From Candidatus Nitrosotalea sp. TS (GTDB taxonomy: Archaea; Thermoproteota; Nitrososphaeria; Nitrososphaerales; Nitrosopumilaceae): a DNA stretch of 64,000 nt. Position numbers and translations under genes: made by a program. Below, in pieces: positions 8,020 through 18,238 of this stretch. The notes under the pieces were generated by a model that worked only from the letters and a program-made list of their open reading frames with translations, searched no databases and was not told the DNA's origin. The stretch spans positions 1 to 64,000 of the forward strand of contig NZ_RCMB01000010.1 in the NCBI RefSeq assembly GCF_011319465.1, in the 5' to 3' direction. Each line of letters begins with the position of its first letter. The first letter of the stretch is position 1.

Positions 8020-10530
8020 CTAGACTAGGGGCTTGTCTCCTTCTACAGGCTCTGAGACCTCGGTTGTCTCGCCATCTGTGATTCTCTGGAGAATCTCAGC
8101 AGATGCCAACTTGTGCAGATATTCATTGTTGTTGCCGCACCTGTACGAGAATGTACATCGAGGACATCCTGCTTCATTTTTGCAGGGACATTCTTTTACT
8201 ATGTGCAAGCTACGATCAAACGCCTTTTCTAGTCTGTCATACAATGCCTTACTTGCACCATTTCCACCTATTGCAGAATCATACACAAAAATCAGCCCTG
8301 ATGTGCCAAGCGAGATTCCGCCCAGGTCTTGTGATACTCCTCCTGTAATCATGTTGCTGCCTTCTATGATTACATGCTCTGTTGCATGGTACCCGCTTGC
8401 CTCGGTATACTCCTCATTTTCAGATCTGTCCATCTCAACTAGCGGCCTTGGCGCCTTGAAGACAATTCCTTTTGTGACAAAATCATACTCTAGAGGATTG
8501 TCCAAAATGACTCTTTGACCCTGCGTTACCTCTTGGCCTAGCTCGATATTGACGTATCCTGATACTCGTTTTTGTATGTGCAGTTTGCAAAATGCCACCT
8601 CAATTCCATTTGCCTGCCTTTTCTCAAAAATTGTCTCAATGGTTGGCCATTCTTCTGTGAGCGCCTTTGTATAATATGGATAATTTTTTGGAAGAAATTC
8701 TAATTTTGCAGACATGTTTTTGGGATATCCAAGCTCCTTTACCCGATATCTTGTTCCGGCAAGAAAATAGACAGCTGATGGGTGGAGCTCTTCTAGTGCG
8801 ATAGGCAGAACTCTGTCTCCTACTTTTTTGCCATTTAAGAAAATGTCAATTGACTTGCCAATTCCCCTAATGCTATAGTCTTCCAGAAGGCCTTTGATCT
8901 GGTCAAAGTTTGGCACATATCTATTTTCAACTAGAACTAGGTTTCCAACATTGAGATGTCTTTGAATGACATCGCGGTGTTCTGGCAACTCGTGTTTTGC
9001 AATGGGTTTGTCACAGGCCATTGCAAGCACCTGGAATTCCTCGACAAATGGATTTTTTGGGTCAATGTAGATTTGTTCAGTGTCTTCAAAGTAATCATCT
9101 GGATGGTTTTTGTAATATTGTGATATCGGATCGTTTCCAAGAACCAGAAATGCAAAACCGTCTTGGCCTTTTCTTGCAGCTCTTCCAATTCTTTGAACCA
9201 GTCGATTGACTGGAATGGTAGACGATATTACGCCATCAACATTTCCAACATCGATTCCAAGCTCAAGGGTTGGGGTTGCAGAGACTGCCAACAATTTATC
9301 GTTTTTGAACAGATTCTCAATTGACCGTCTATAGTTTGCCATCAGGCCTGCCCTGTGAACCTTGATGTCTATTTTTTGCCGTCCTGCCTGCAGGGCCAAA
9401 AGTTCGGAATTCAGATGTGAATTGCTGAATACCAATGTCTTGCGCTTTTTTGATGCAAGCTTCTTTAGTATGTCAATCATCAATGCGCGCTGAGTTACAA
9501 GGGAGGGAAACAGCATACAAAACTCTATTCTCCCTTTTTTTCCAGACCCTGTAACCTGTACCATGTCTACTCCAAACAAGCCCTGACAAAACAAGAGTGC
9601 ATTTTCAAGCGTGGCAGAAGATGCCACAAACTGTATCTTGGGGCAGATTCTCTTTAGCCTTTTTATGATATAGTGAACATTGGAGCCAAAAATTCCAGAA
9701 TATGTATGCGCCTCATCTACTGCCAAAAACTTTACCGTATTTAGCAGTGCGGCAAACTTTGTCCTGTGCCATAAATGGTAATGCAGCACATCAAAGTTTG
9801 TAATTATTATCTCTGGAGGAGAATCCAAGATCTCTCTTCTTTCAGTATCCTTTGTATCTCCATCAAAAACTGCAATTCCCAGGCTGAGTCTATCTGCAAC
9901 GTCCTTTATCTTTGGATATTGATCACGTGCAAGAGACTTTGTTGGATAGACAAAGAGTGCATGAACGCTGTGCCTTGGTGCCTTTGAATCAACTATCCTC
10001 TGCATTATTGGTATGACAAATGCCTCTGTCTTGCCTGATGCTGTTGGCGCAGTAATTATGACATTTTTCCCAAATACGATATCTGCGATGGCGTCCTCCT
10101 GAAATTTGTAAAACTTTGAAATCCCTTTTGCTTCTAATGCCTCTATGATTCTCTCATCCAGTCCAGAATCATCAACGGTAGAGCCCATCTTGGGGTCTGG
10201 CTCTACAATTGACTTGAAATGTGATACGTAATGTTTCTTTGAGAATAATACTGATCTGGTCAACTCGTCAATCTTTGAATCCCCTATCATCTTTTTGATC
10301 TCGTCTTCGCTTTGAAGCAGGCCTTCTTTTTCCAGTGCACTCTGAGATTCTTTCTTCGTTGGAGTCTGCCCGGTGTCAAATTTTAGCAAAAAATCAAGAT
10401 ATGCCTCGTCTAAATTCTTGTTATAGTCTATTACATCTTCAATCTTGCAGTGCGTGCAGCCAAATAGAATTTTTTGATTAAATGTTTTTTGAACCTCCAG
10501 CTTTGATTTACATTTGGGACACGTGTGCAC
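8020..10530 (-). CDS. Superfamily 2 helicase with DUF1998 zinc domain (Hrq1/MrfA-like)
   Basis: 836-residue ATP-dependent DNA helicase. An N-terminal zinc ribbon (CPKC...CTHC, residues 4-28) precedes the RecA-like domains: Walker A APTASGKTE near residue 160, DEAH near 270, SATLEN, SATPTLELGIDVG and the motif VI QRIGRAARKG. The C-terminus is the DUF1998/MZB type with a four-cysteine cluster (CPC...CPRC then CGNNN). Family members (yeast Hrq1, Bacillus MrfA) act in repair of crosslinks and other damage, so a repair role is the likely job. The frame is intact. No neighbouring repair partner is visible. Confidence 0.92.
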   Translation of the reverse strand: MHTCPKCKSKLEVQKTFNQKILFGCTHCKIEDVIDYNKNLDEAYLDFLLKFDTGQTPTKKESQSALEKEGLLQSEDEIKKMIGDSKIDELTRSVLFSKKHYVSHFKSIVEPDPKMGSTVDDSGLDERIIEALEAKGISKFYKFQEDAIADIVFGKNVIITAPTASGKTEAFVIPIMQRIVDSKAPRHSVHALFVYPTKSLARDQYPKIKDVADRLSLGIAVFDGDTKDTERREILDSPPEIIITNFDVLHYHLWHRTKFAALLNTVKFLAVDEAHTYSGIFGSNVHYIIKRLKRICPKIQFVASSATLENALLFCQGLFGVDMVQVTGSGKKGRIEFCMLFPSLVTQRALMIDILKKLASKKRKTLVFSNSHLNSELLALQAGRQKIDIKVHRAGLMANYRRSIENLFKNDKLLAVSATPTLELGIDVGNVDGVISSTIPVNRLVQRIGRAARKGQDGFAFLVLGNDPISQYYKNHPDDYFEDTEQIYIDPKNPFVEEFQVLAMACDKPIAKHELPEHRDVIQRHLNVGNLVLVENRYVPNFDQIKGLLEDYSIRGIGKSIDIFLNGKKVGDRVLPIALEELHPSAVYFLAGTRYRVKELGYPKNMSAKLEFLPKNYPYYTKALTEEWPTIETIFEKRQANGIEVAFCKLHIQKRVSGYVNIELGQEVTQGQRVILDNPLEYDFVTKGIVFKAPRPLVEMDRSENEEYTEASGYHATEHVIIEGSNMITGGVSQDLGGISLGTSGLIFVYDSAIGGNGASKALYDRLEKAFDRSLHIVKECPCKNEAGCPRCTFSYRCGNNNEYLHKLASAEILQRITDGETTEVSEPVEGDKPLV

Positions 10531-10626
10531 TGTATCATGGAAACGTCTATCTGATTTAATTTTTAGTTACATGTGGAATTCCACGCTAGGTCAAACATTT
10601 AAGCAAGAAAATTCTATCTTGAGCTA

Positions 10627-11529
10627 TTGGCAGTACTTGTAACTGGCGCTACGGGATTTATAGGAACAAAATTGGTCGCCAAACTGGTTGGACGAGGAGA
10701 CGAAGTAACTGTCCTTGTACGCGCAGGACAAATCCAAAACCCCAAGGTTAAGGTAGTTACAGGAGACCTCACTTATCCTGACTTTGATTTTATCGATGAT
10801 CAATACGATGTGGTGTATCACCTTGCTGCTGCATGGCCTGGCGAAAAAGACAAGAAACTGCAGAGAAAAGTAAACTATGACGGGACAGTTAACCTGTTCA
10901 GCAAGATAAAGGACAAGACAAAATTCTTTGTGTATGTCTCAGGTCTTGGCGCTTTTGGGGGCACAAAAGAAAGTACGATAGACGAGAATACCTCCCCATC
11001 TCCAAATACAGACTATGCCAAGCTAAGACTGGAGGCGCAAAAATATCTTGAAGACAACTGCCGGCAAAGCGGAATTCCATTTACTGTTGCGTATCTTGGA
11101 GATGTGTATGGTGATGGAGGTTGGTTCAAGTCAATGATGGTTGAAAGGCTCAAGAAAGGCTCATTTAAAATTCCAGGCTCTGGGAAATATTATCGAAGTT
11201 TTGTTCACGTGGACGATGTAGCATCTGCACTGATATCCATTGCAGAAAAGAACCAGACAAACCAGTCGTTTGTTGTCACTGATTCTAATCCTGTCATGTT
11301 TTCAGAATTTGTAAGTTTTGTATGCTCCAAACTTGGCGTGAAAACACCTGGAACGATTCCTGCATTTCTTGCAAAAACCATGCTGGGTGCAGACTTTGTT
11401 ACACTGCTTACAACATCAGTCAAGGCATCAAACTCTAAAATATCTAAAATATGCAACATTGCATATCCGTCATACCAAGAGGGAGTAAGCTCTGCTGTTT
11501 CTGAAATAAAATCCATGATTGACATATAA
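10627..11529 (+). CDS. NAD-dependent epimerase/dehydratase (extended SDR)
   Basis: 300 residues, TTG start (ttggcagtac) because no ATG precedes the Rossmann motif TGATGFIG at residue 6. It shows DLTYPD, VYHLAAAW, VYVSGLGAFG and a Tyr at the catalytic place (DYAKLRLEA). At the position of the usual catalytic Lys (YxxxK) there is Arg: YAKLR. Lys just before it could move into register, but the alignment with YGKSKLEAE-type motifs favours the substitution. The family acts on nucleotide sugars or related alcohols. The gene's stop codon lies just before the start of the methyltransferase gene. Confidence 0.88.
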   Translation: MAVLVTGATGFIGTKLVAKLVGRGDEVTVLVRAGQIQNPKVKVVTGDLTYPDFDFIDDQYDVVYHLAAAWPGEKDKKLQRKVNYDGTVNLFSKIKDKTKFFVYVSGLGAFGGTKESTIDENTSPSPNTDYAKLRLEAQKYLEDNCRQSGIPFTVAYLGDVYGDGGWFKSMMVERLKKGSFKIPGSGKYYRSFVHVDDVASALISIAEKNQTNQSFVVTDSNPVMFSEFVSFVCSKLGVKTPGTIPAFLAKTMLGADFVTLLTTSVKASNSKISKICNIAYPSYQEGVSSAVSEIKSMIDI

Positions 11530-11530
11530 T

Positions 11531-12245
11531 ATGTATTATCAGTCTAGGCCTGTTGTGGGCCTTGGAAGCAGTTGGGGACAAGTACTAGATGTTCTGGAAC
11601 AAATAATTCCAGTCTATGACAAGGTAAATTCGTTTATCTCTCTTGGAAAAGACCTAGAGTTTAGGGAACGTGGAATCCGCGGTCGGGTAAACAGAGGGAG
11701 ACTGGGTTCTTGATGCAGGATCTGGATTTGGTAACATGTCAAAGACTGCCATGAAAATTTGCAACGATGATCTACATGTTACGCTATACGACCCTCTAAG
11801 ACCAATGCTAAAGAACACAAGCAGACTGTTTGCAAAAACTCCTGCTCTGACTTGCGGCGTATTTGAGCACATACCGTTTCGAGAAGAAAATTTTGATGCG
11901 GTTATTTGCGGATACTCGTTGCGTGATGCAATCAGCCTCAGGACGGCAATATCTGAGATACATCGAGTCTTAAAAAAGGGAGGCAGGTTTGTCATTGTTG
12001 ATCTTGGCAAGCCAGACAATCCATTGATTAGGGCAGGCGTCTCGTTCTACTTGCGGGTCTTTCTGCCTGTTATTGCACTTGCAGCAGGAGGAAAACTGGG
12101 ATTAAAATTTGCGGCGCTTTATGACACGTACAGGTTGTGGCCACAAAATAAAAAACTCGAATCACTGCTTCTTGAAAAGTTTGCAAGAGTTGAATTTGAT
12201 ACTGGCATGATGGGAGGCGCAGTAATAGTTGCCGCTTACAAGTAG
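11531..12245 (+). CDS. UbiE/MenG-like SAM methyltransferase (frameshifted)
   Basis: Class I SAM-dependent methyltransferase. The N-terminal part (ATG 11531) has YDKVNSFISLGKDLEFR, the region preceding motif I in UbiE/COQ5 enzymes. After one extra G in a GGG run near 11697 the frame resumes as GDWVLDAGSGFGN (motif I), then the acidic LYDP, IPFREENFDAVICGYSLRD and LKKGGRFVIVDLGKPDN. That pattern matches the quinone-ring C-methylases, so a menaquinone step is the likely role. It follows the epimerase directly and precedes TatA. Confidence 0.82.
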
Positions 12246-12282
12246 TCTAAAGCTTTAATTTTGGAAAAGACCCAATCACTGC

Positions 12283-12639
12283 GTGACAGATTTCTCTCTT
12301 GTCATAATGGGCAATGACTGGATAATGATAGCATTTGTGGCTCTAGTGATGTTACTTGGAACAAAACGCATGCCAGAGGCATCAAAAAAGATAGGAAAAA
12401 TTGTGGGCCAATTCAACAAAACAAAAAACATTGTCCAAGATGAGATTCAAAAGGCCAAGGGAGACTTTGGTATGCAAATACAGGGCCCTGCAACTTCAGA
12501 GCGACAAAAACTTGAGGTCATGGCACAATCACTTGGAATAGATTCTAAAGACAAGACAGATGACGATCTGCGAAATCTTATCTCGTCCAAACTTGGGGGA
12601 TCAAATACCAGTAAAGGATCTGAACAGCCTACCAAGTAA
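12283..12639 (+). CDS. tatA: TatA/TatB-like twin-arginine translocase subunit
   Basis: 118 residues, GTG start (ATG at 12307 is an alternative). One short N-terminal membrane helix (WIMIAFVALVMLLG), a hinge (TKRMPEA) and an amphipathic basic helix (KKIGKIVGQFNKTKN) give the TatA layout, with a hydrophilic C-terminal tail. In the Tat system TatA forms the pore for folded proteins. No TatC is in this window. The region between Tat and the upstream methyltransferase is 37 bases. Confidence 0.85.
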   Translation: MTDFSLVIMGNDWIMIAFVALVMLLGTKRMPEASKKIGKIVGQFNKTKNIVQDEIQKAKGDFGMQIQGPATSERQKLEVMAQSLGIDSKDKTDDDLRNLISSKLGGSNTSKGSEQPTK

Positions 12640-12696
12640 GATGTAATCTATTCTAAACAAATTTAAATACAATACCTAAGTAGACGATCGGTAAGT

Positions 12697-13945
12697 TTGA
12701 ACAAGATAGATCCATGGCAGAATGCACTAAAACAACTTGCATCTGCTGCAAAGATTTTAAAACTTGATCCAGGCGTTCACGAGATGCTCGCATCGCCAAA
12801 AAAAGTATTGACTGTTTCTCTTCCAGTAAAAATGGATGATGGAAGAATCAAAGTATTCACGGGATTTCGATCTCAGCATAATGATTTTAGGGGACCATTC
12901 AAAGGCGGAATAAGATATCACCCTGATGTAACAATAGAGGAAGTCAAGGCACTCTCAATGTGGATGACTTGGAAGTGCTCCATTGTAGATGTTCCCTTTG
13001 GAGGCGGAAAGGGTGGAATCATCTGTGATCCTAAAAGGCTCTCTGCTGGAGAAAAGGAGAGGCTGACACGAAGATATGCATATGCCATTTCTGAAATTAT
13101 AGGTCCTGGCAAGGATGTGCCTGCCCCAGATGTTTACACCACAGGAAAAGAGATGGCACAGATAATGGACGTTTACAGTATAATGCACGGACAAGGCGAG
13201 CCTGGCGTAATTACTGGCAAGCCGCTTTCTATAGGAGGTTCCCAGGCAAGAAACGTTGCAACAGGTCTTGGAGTATCATACTGTGTAAGAGAAGCTGCCA
13301 AGAAACTTGGATTGAGACTAAAAGGTGCAAAGGTTGTAGTGCAAGGATATGGCAATGCGGCAACATTTGCTGCAGAGTATATTGAAAAGATGGGTGCAAA
13401 GATAATTGCAGTCAGCGACTCCAAGGGTTCCATAGTAAATACAAAGGGACTAGATTCCAAAAAAGTACTAGAGTACAAGAACAAGAATGGAAGCGTAGTA
13501 GGATATCCAGGCAGCAAAAAAATCACCACAGAACAACTTCTCACCACTCCATGTGACATATTGGTTCCAGCAGCTCTTGAGAATCAGATAACTCCACAGA
13601 TTGCAAAAAATGTTGATTGTCAAGATGGTTGCAGAGGCAGCAAATGGCCCGACAACTCCAGAAGCTGATGAGATTTTATTTAAAAACAAGATTACAGTCA
13701 TTCCAGACATACTGGCAAACTCTGGAGGTGTATGCATTTCATACCTAGAATGGGTACAGAACTTGCAGCGATACTACTGGTCATTTGACGAGGTGGCAGG
13801 CAAGATGGAACACCACATTGTCAAGGGATTCCATGACACACTTGCCTTGTCAAAGAAGCACAATGTGGACATGAGAAAAGCAAGCATGGTGCTTGCAGTT
13901 GGACGAGTCTTAGAGGCATACGACGCAAGAGGCCTCTGGCCGTAA
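12697..13945 (+). CDS. gdhA: Glutamate dehydrogenase (frameshifted)
   Basis: Hexameric-type Glu/Leu/Phe/Val dehydrogenase, about 415 residues, TTG start (ttgaacaag). It interconverts glutamate with 2-oxoglutarate and ammonium, the link between ammonia and carbon metabolism. Visible: [29 protein letters not shown] with the catalytic Lys, PAPDVYT, and the NAD-binding GYGNAA. One extra base near 13620 (after NVDC) shifts the frame; the C-terminus resumes as [29 protein letters not shown] and ends YDARGLWP. A stand-alone AsnC-type sensing domain gene follows 27 bases later and may respond to amino acids. Confidence 0.95.
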
Positions 13946-13972
13946 AAAATTCTTTATTTTCAGGTTGGTACA

Positions 13973-14200
13973 ATGAGCAAGGCATTTGTAGCTATTCATT
14001 GCGAGACTGGAAAAGAGTCGCAGGTGATTAGAAAACTTACTGAGATAAAGGGAATAAAAAATGTCACAGGTGTTCTTGGCCTGTACGACGTAATTGTGGA
14101 AGTGGAATCTAGTGATTCCATGACTTTGGAGCAGGCAGTTACTGGATACATACGCAAAGTACCCCACGTGCTTTCTACCATGACACTAATTGTGGTCTGA
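13973..14200 (+). CDS. Stand-alone Lrp/AsnC ligand-binding (RAM) domain protein
   Basis: 75 residues with the beta-alpha-beta-beta-alpha-beta pattern of the RAM domain: MSKAFVAIHCETGKE, then GVLGLYDVIVEVES and a C-terminal VLSTMTLIVV. There is no DNA-binding helix-turn-helix. Such free RAM proteins are common in Nitrososphaerota and are thought to bind amino acids or pair with full regulators. It lies 27 bases after gdhA on the same strand, which suggests co-transcription. Confidence 0.9.
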   Translation: MSKAFVAIHCETGKESQVIRKLTEIKGIKNVTGVLGLYDVIVEVESSDSMTLEQAVTGYIRKVPHVLSTMTLIVV

Positions 14201-14249
14201 AAAATTCTTTACAGTAGATATTAGAAAATAAAAATTAAAAGATCTGAAT

Positions 14250-14600
14250 TTAAGAGGTGCTAAACGAGTGACCGCAAGAACATGACTTGGTCACGTTTGG
14301 ATTGTTTATCTTAAATCCAGCGCCCATTAGACTCTCAATGTAGTCAATATTTGCGCCTTTGAGGTATTCGGCACTGTAGCTGTCAACGATCATCTTTACA
14401 CCATTCTCTTCAATTAGGAGATCATCTTCCTCGGCTTGTTTTTCAAAGCCCATTCCGTAGGATAATCCCGAGCATCCGCCGCCCTGTACGTAAACTCGCA
14501 GAAACTCTGGCTTTTCTGCTTCTTCTTTCATAAAAGCAGTTACCTTTTCTGCGGCCTTTGGTGTGATTGTGACAAGTTTTGTTGTCTGTGTATTGCTCAT
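14250..14600 (-). CDS. HesB/IscA-type iron-sulfur cluster assembly protein
   Basis: 116 residues with the A-type carrier signature: GGGCSGLSYGM with the first Cys, and the C-terminal CSCGHSFS with the two others. The three cysteines can hold an Fe-S cluster for transfer to target enzymes. The region VKMIVDSYSAEYLKG is the conserved middle of the family. The gene is complete and monocistronic, followed by the convergent RAM gene. Confidence 0.95.
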   Translation of the reverse strand: MSNTQTTKLVTITPKAAEKVTAFMKEEAEKPEFLRVYVQGGGCSGLSYGMGFEKQAEEDDLLIEENGVKMIVDSYSAEYLKGANIDYIESLMGAGFKINNPNVTKSCSCGHSFSTS

Positions 14601-14682
14601 AAACCAGATTTGGCGCCTAAATTATAATAATCTTTTCATACCGGGCATATTAGGAATGGATGGCAGTAAAGGGGCAGTTTTT

Positions 14683-15444
14683 CTATTTCTTTGACTTGTT
14701 TACAAAGGCAGTCATTCTTTCTGCTCTGTCTGGGTGTGTGAAGCACAATCCCCACGTGTAAAGCTCAAGTGCAAGACCTGTATCGATATCAGAGTTTCTT
14801 CCCTTGTTTATCGCAACCTTTGACATTCTAACTGCCATGGGAGAGTTTTGTGCAATCATCTTTGCAACATTTGTGGTCTCTTCCATTAATTTTGCAAGCT
14901 CGACTACCTTGTTTACCAGTCCCATCTCTTTTGCCTCGTCTGACTTTACCATTCTTCCAGTATAGATCAAGTCCTTTGCTTGTGATATTCCTATGGTTCT
15001 CTGCAATCTTTGTGTACCTCCCCATCCGGGACAGACTCCAATTGTAACTTCGGGCTGGCCAATCTTTGCAGTATCTGCAGCTATTCTCATGTCACATGCA
15101 AGTGCAAGCTCGCATCCGCCACCGAGTGCAAATCCATTGATTGCCGCAATTGTTGGCCTGCTGCAATTTTCTACGGTAAAAGTAAGAAGATGGCCTACCT
15201 TTGCATATGCCTCGGCCTCAATTGGTGTAATGGTTGACATGTATGCAATGTCTGCACCTGCAGAGAATGCCTTGTCTCCCTCACCTGTAATAATTACTAC
15301 CTTTACTGAATCGTCTGTTTCTATTTCTTTGAATACTTTGATGATATCATTTGCAACGTCCATGTTCATGGCGTTGAGCTTGTCTGGCCTGTTTATCTTG
15401 ATGGTGCAAATTCCATCTGACTTTGAAACAATAACAAGAGACAT
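14683..15444 (-). CDS. Enoyl-CoA hydratase: crotonyl-CoA hydratase / 3-hydroxypropionyl-CoA dehydratase type
   Basis: 253-residue crotonase-fold enzyme. It shows the oxyanion-hole region FSAGADI, the first catalytic Glu in [13 protein letters not shown] and the second in [14 protein letters not shown]. In Nitrosopumilus maritimus the adjacent homologues of this pair (Nmar_1308 and Nmar_1309) carry out two steps of the 3-hydroxypropionate/4-hydroxybutyrate carbon-fixation cycle. Here the gene lies 26 bases after the ADP-forming CoA ligase on the same strand, the same arrangement, which supports the assignment. Frame intact. Confidence 0.93.
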   Translation of the reverse strand: MSLVIVSKSDGICTIKINRPDKLNAMNMDVANDIIKVFKEIETDDSVKVVIITGEGDKAFSAGADIAYMSTITPIEAEAYAKVGHLLTFTVENCSRPTIAAINGFALGGGCELALACDMRIAADTAKIGQPEVTIGVCPGWGGTQRLQRTIGISQAKDLIYTGRMVKSDEAKEMGLVNKVVELAKLMEETTNVAKMIAQNSPMAVRMSKVAINKGRNSDIDTGLALELYTWGLCFTHPDRAERMTAFVNKSKK

Positions 15445-15470
15445 GTTGGGACTCTAAAAACTAGAGGAAA

Positions 15471-17679
15471 TTAAACCTTGTCTGGCTTTTGCTTTCCCCA
15501 TTGGTACAGCGCAGCGCCTGTTGCTACCCAGTTTCTAATGTCGTCATATACTGGAACGCTATGCTTCTCAATGAGTGCTGATACCTTCGCTGTGTAAGGG
15601 CCGCCATTTCCGCCTACAAGTAATGGTTTCTTTCCTTGCTTTGAAAATTCTCCCAAGTAGTCAATTATTGTCTCCTCTAATGGATCGTCCTGGAATACAA
15701 ACCACGGCATTACGATATCCACATTTGGATCGTCCATGAACTTTTGAATTGAATATCTGTAATCGTCTGCATTTGCTCCGCCTGTAACGTCAGCGGGGTT
15801 GCCGTTTCCAATTACATATGTTGGTGGATAGTGCTCTTTCATCTCTTTTAGTGTGGCTTCTGTGAACCTTGGCAAGCTCTAATCCGTATTTTTCAAACTG
15901 GTCGATTGCTCCAATCATTGGGCCTGCTCCGTTGCTCACTAGTGCAACTCTTGGGCCCTTGGCATGTGGTTGCCATGCAAGTCCCTTGACAACAGATGCA
16001 AGTTCTTGGTAGCTCTCAACTGAGACTATGCCAGCTTGCTTGAAGGCGCCCATGATGATTGCATTCGAGCCTCCAAGTGAGCCTGTGTGAGATGCGGCTT
16101 GTTTTGCACCAAGTGCTGTTCTTCCGCTCTTCCAAATTACAATTGGCTTTTTCTTCTCTCGCATGACGCGTTTTGCAGTCTCGATGAATTTGCGTCCATC
16201 ACCAAATCCTTCAACATAGAGTGCAATTACTTTGGTCTGCGGGTCATTTGCCAAGTACCAGATCATGTCGGCCTCGTCTACATCTGACCTGTTTCCGTAA
16301 CTTACCATCTTGGATAATCCAAAAGAATCTGCAGTCTCAAGGAAACTGATTCCCATTGTTCCGCTCTGGGACAGCAATGCTACTGGGCCTTGCTTTGCAC
16401 GAACCATTCTTGCCTGACCTTGGAACGCACAATCAAGTCTGTTTGCTGCATTGAACATTCCTATGCAGTTTGGACCAATTATTCTAATCTTGTTTTGCTC
16501 TGAGAGTCTCTTTATTTCAGCTTCGAATCCGGCTCGCTCTCCACCAAGCTCCTTTCCTCCGCCTGACACTATGACAACATTGTGTATTCCTTTCTTTGCA
16601 CATGTTTCAAGAACTGGTGCGGTGACAGAAAGATCAACACATACGACAACAAGATCCACGGGCTCCTGTATTGACTCAAGAGATGGATAACATTTGATTC
16701 CAAGAATCTCTTCTGCTTTTGGATTTATTGGATATACCTTTCCTTTGTAATCGTGCTTTGCTATGCTGTCAAGCACAGAGTTGCCGACCTTTCCTGGAGT
16801 GGCAGAAGCACCAACCAGTGCGACTGACTGTGGGGTGAAAAACGTCTCCATGAATTCAATGTTGGGCTGGGCTTTTGAGATTGCGTCCTTTTGGACCTCT
16901 TTTTTCAGAATTATCTTTGCATCTACAACATAGTATGATTTTGGATATACTACAATTGGGTTAAAGTCCACGCTGTCAAAATAGTCTGCATTGTCAACTC
17001 CTATCTTTCCAATCTGGACAAGTGCCTTTGCAAGCATGTTCAGATCAATTGGCTTGCTGCCTCTGTACCCCTGAAGTATTTTGGAGCCTTTCAATTCCGC
17101 AAGCATTGATTTTGCATCGTCTATGCTGATTGGAAGCATTCTAAATGCAACATCTTTGAATATTTCAGTCAAGATTCCGCCAAGTCCTACCATTATGACA
17201 GGACCGAACTGGTGGTCATTTTGTAATCCTACAATGAGCTCAACTCCTTGTGGAACCATTTTTTCAAGCAAGATTCCTTTTAGCTGGACACCTTTCTTCT
17301 TGGAGAGTCTAGAGTACATGTCAGTGAAGGCCTTCTTTACCTCCTTTTCATTTTGCAAGCCCACCTTTACTCCTCCAACATCTGTCTTGTGAAGAATTTG
17401 TGGTGATACCACTTTCATGACAAGAGGGAAACCTAGTTTTTTAGCCGCACGTGTTGCCTCTTTTACATTGTTTACCAGTGCATATCCTGGAACCTTGATT
17501 CCATATTTTTTCAAAACTGCTTTTGAGAGATCTTCTGTTATTACCTTGTGATCTGTCGATATTGTCTGTTCAAAAACTTTCTTGACTGCGCTCAAAGCGA
17601 GCACTCCTTTTTGTTTGGATAGAATCCATTCTGCTTTTTGGTTTGAGATATCATAACGAGATCCGAGTCTTGATGTCAT
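15471..17679 (-). CDS. ADP-forming acyl-CoA synthetase, probable 3-hydroxypropionate-CoA ligase (frameshifted)
   Basis: About 735-residue NDP-forming acyl-CoA synthetase with an ATP-grasp domain first ([20 protein letters not shown]), then the CoA-binding domain ([19 protein letters not shown]), and the ligase domain with SHTGSLGGS containing the phosphohistidine. One indel near 15870 moves the C-terminus to a new frame, resuming [15 protein letters not shown] and ending KQKPDKV. By family and by its place directly before the hydratase it should be the 3-hydroxypropionate-CoA ligase of the thaumarchaeal cycle, which spends only one high-energy bond. The 4-hydroxybutyrate paralogue is the alternative. 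Confidence 0.9.
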
Positions 17680-17715
17680 TATATTAAACTTTTGTCAAAA
17701 TGTGGGAAAATAGTT

Positions 17716-18075
17716 TTAACTCGAATTCTCCTTTAGCCTATATTTTACAATTTTCTTTACTACATCAAATGGAATCTCCTTATCTATCGGAAATTGGACA
17801 GACCCTTTTGCTTGCTTATATGGAGATAACTCTTTTTTGAAAGCAATGATTGCTGATGGAGTGGGATAAAACCCAATATGATTCTTGAATGCTGCGAAAT
17901 GCACCAAGTTGCCATTGAGCTTGAATGTAGGTATCCCATAATTTATCGTCTCTTCAGCTTTAGGTGCCGATTCACTAATTACATATCTTAGTTTTTTTAA
18001 AATATCTTGGACATTTTTTGGAAACGTAGCGATATATTCGTCCATGGTTTTAAATTGTTTTCTGGGCGTGGTCAT
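17716..18075 (-). CDS. DUF1801 family protein
   Basis: 119 residues matching the DUF1801 fold (YdhG-like): an N-terminal PRKQFKTMDEYIATFP, the helix LRYVISESAPKAEETINYG, then the strand-rich FKLNGNLVHFAAFKNHIGFYP and a C-terminal DVVKKIVKYR. The fold is related to an iron-chaperone-like group in bacteria, but no function is established in archaea. Complete gene, no operon partner. Confidence 0.88.
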   Translation of the reverse strand: MTTPRKQFKTMDEYIATFPKNVQDILKKLRYVISESAPKAEETINYGIPTFKLNGNLVHFAAFKNHIGFYPTPSAIIAFKKELSPYKQAKGSVQFPIDKEIPFDVVKKIVKYRLKENSS

Positions 18076-18238
18076 GTTGTTCTTTTTATAAATTAAAATT
18101 TATAAATACACTGTTTTGTAACGGAAGAATTCTATACGACTAACTGTATCATTGTTTTTCTAGTGATATTACAGCAAGGATGAAGAAGTTGCGAATTTAA
18201 TTGAGTTTAAGAGAATTTAGTACGACATTAAACTTTTG

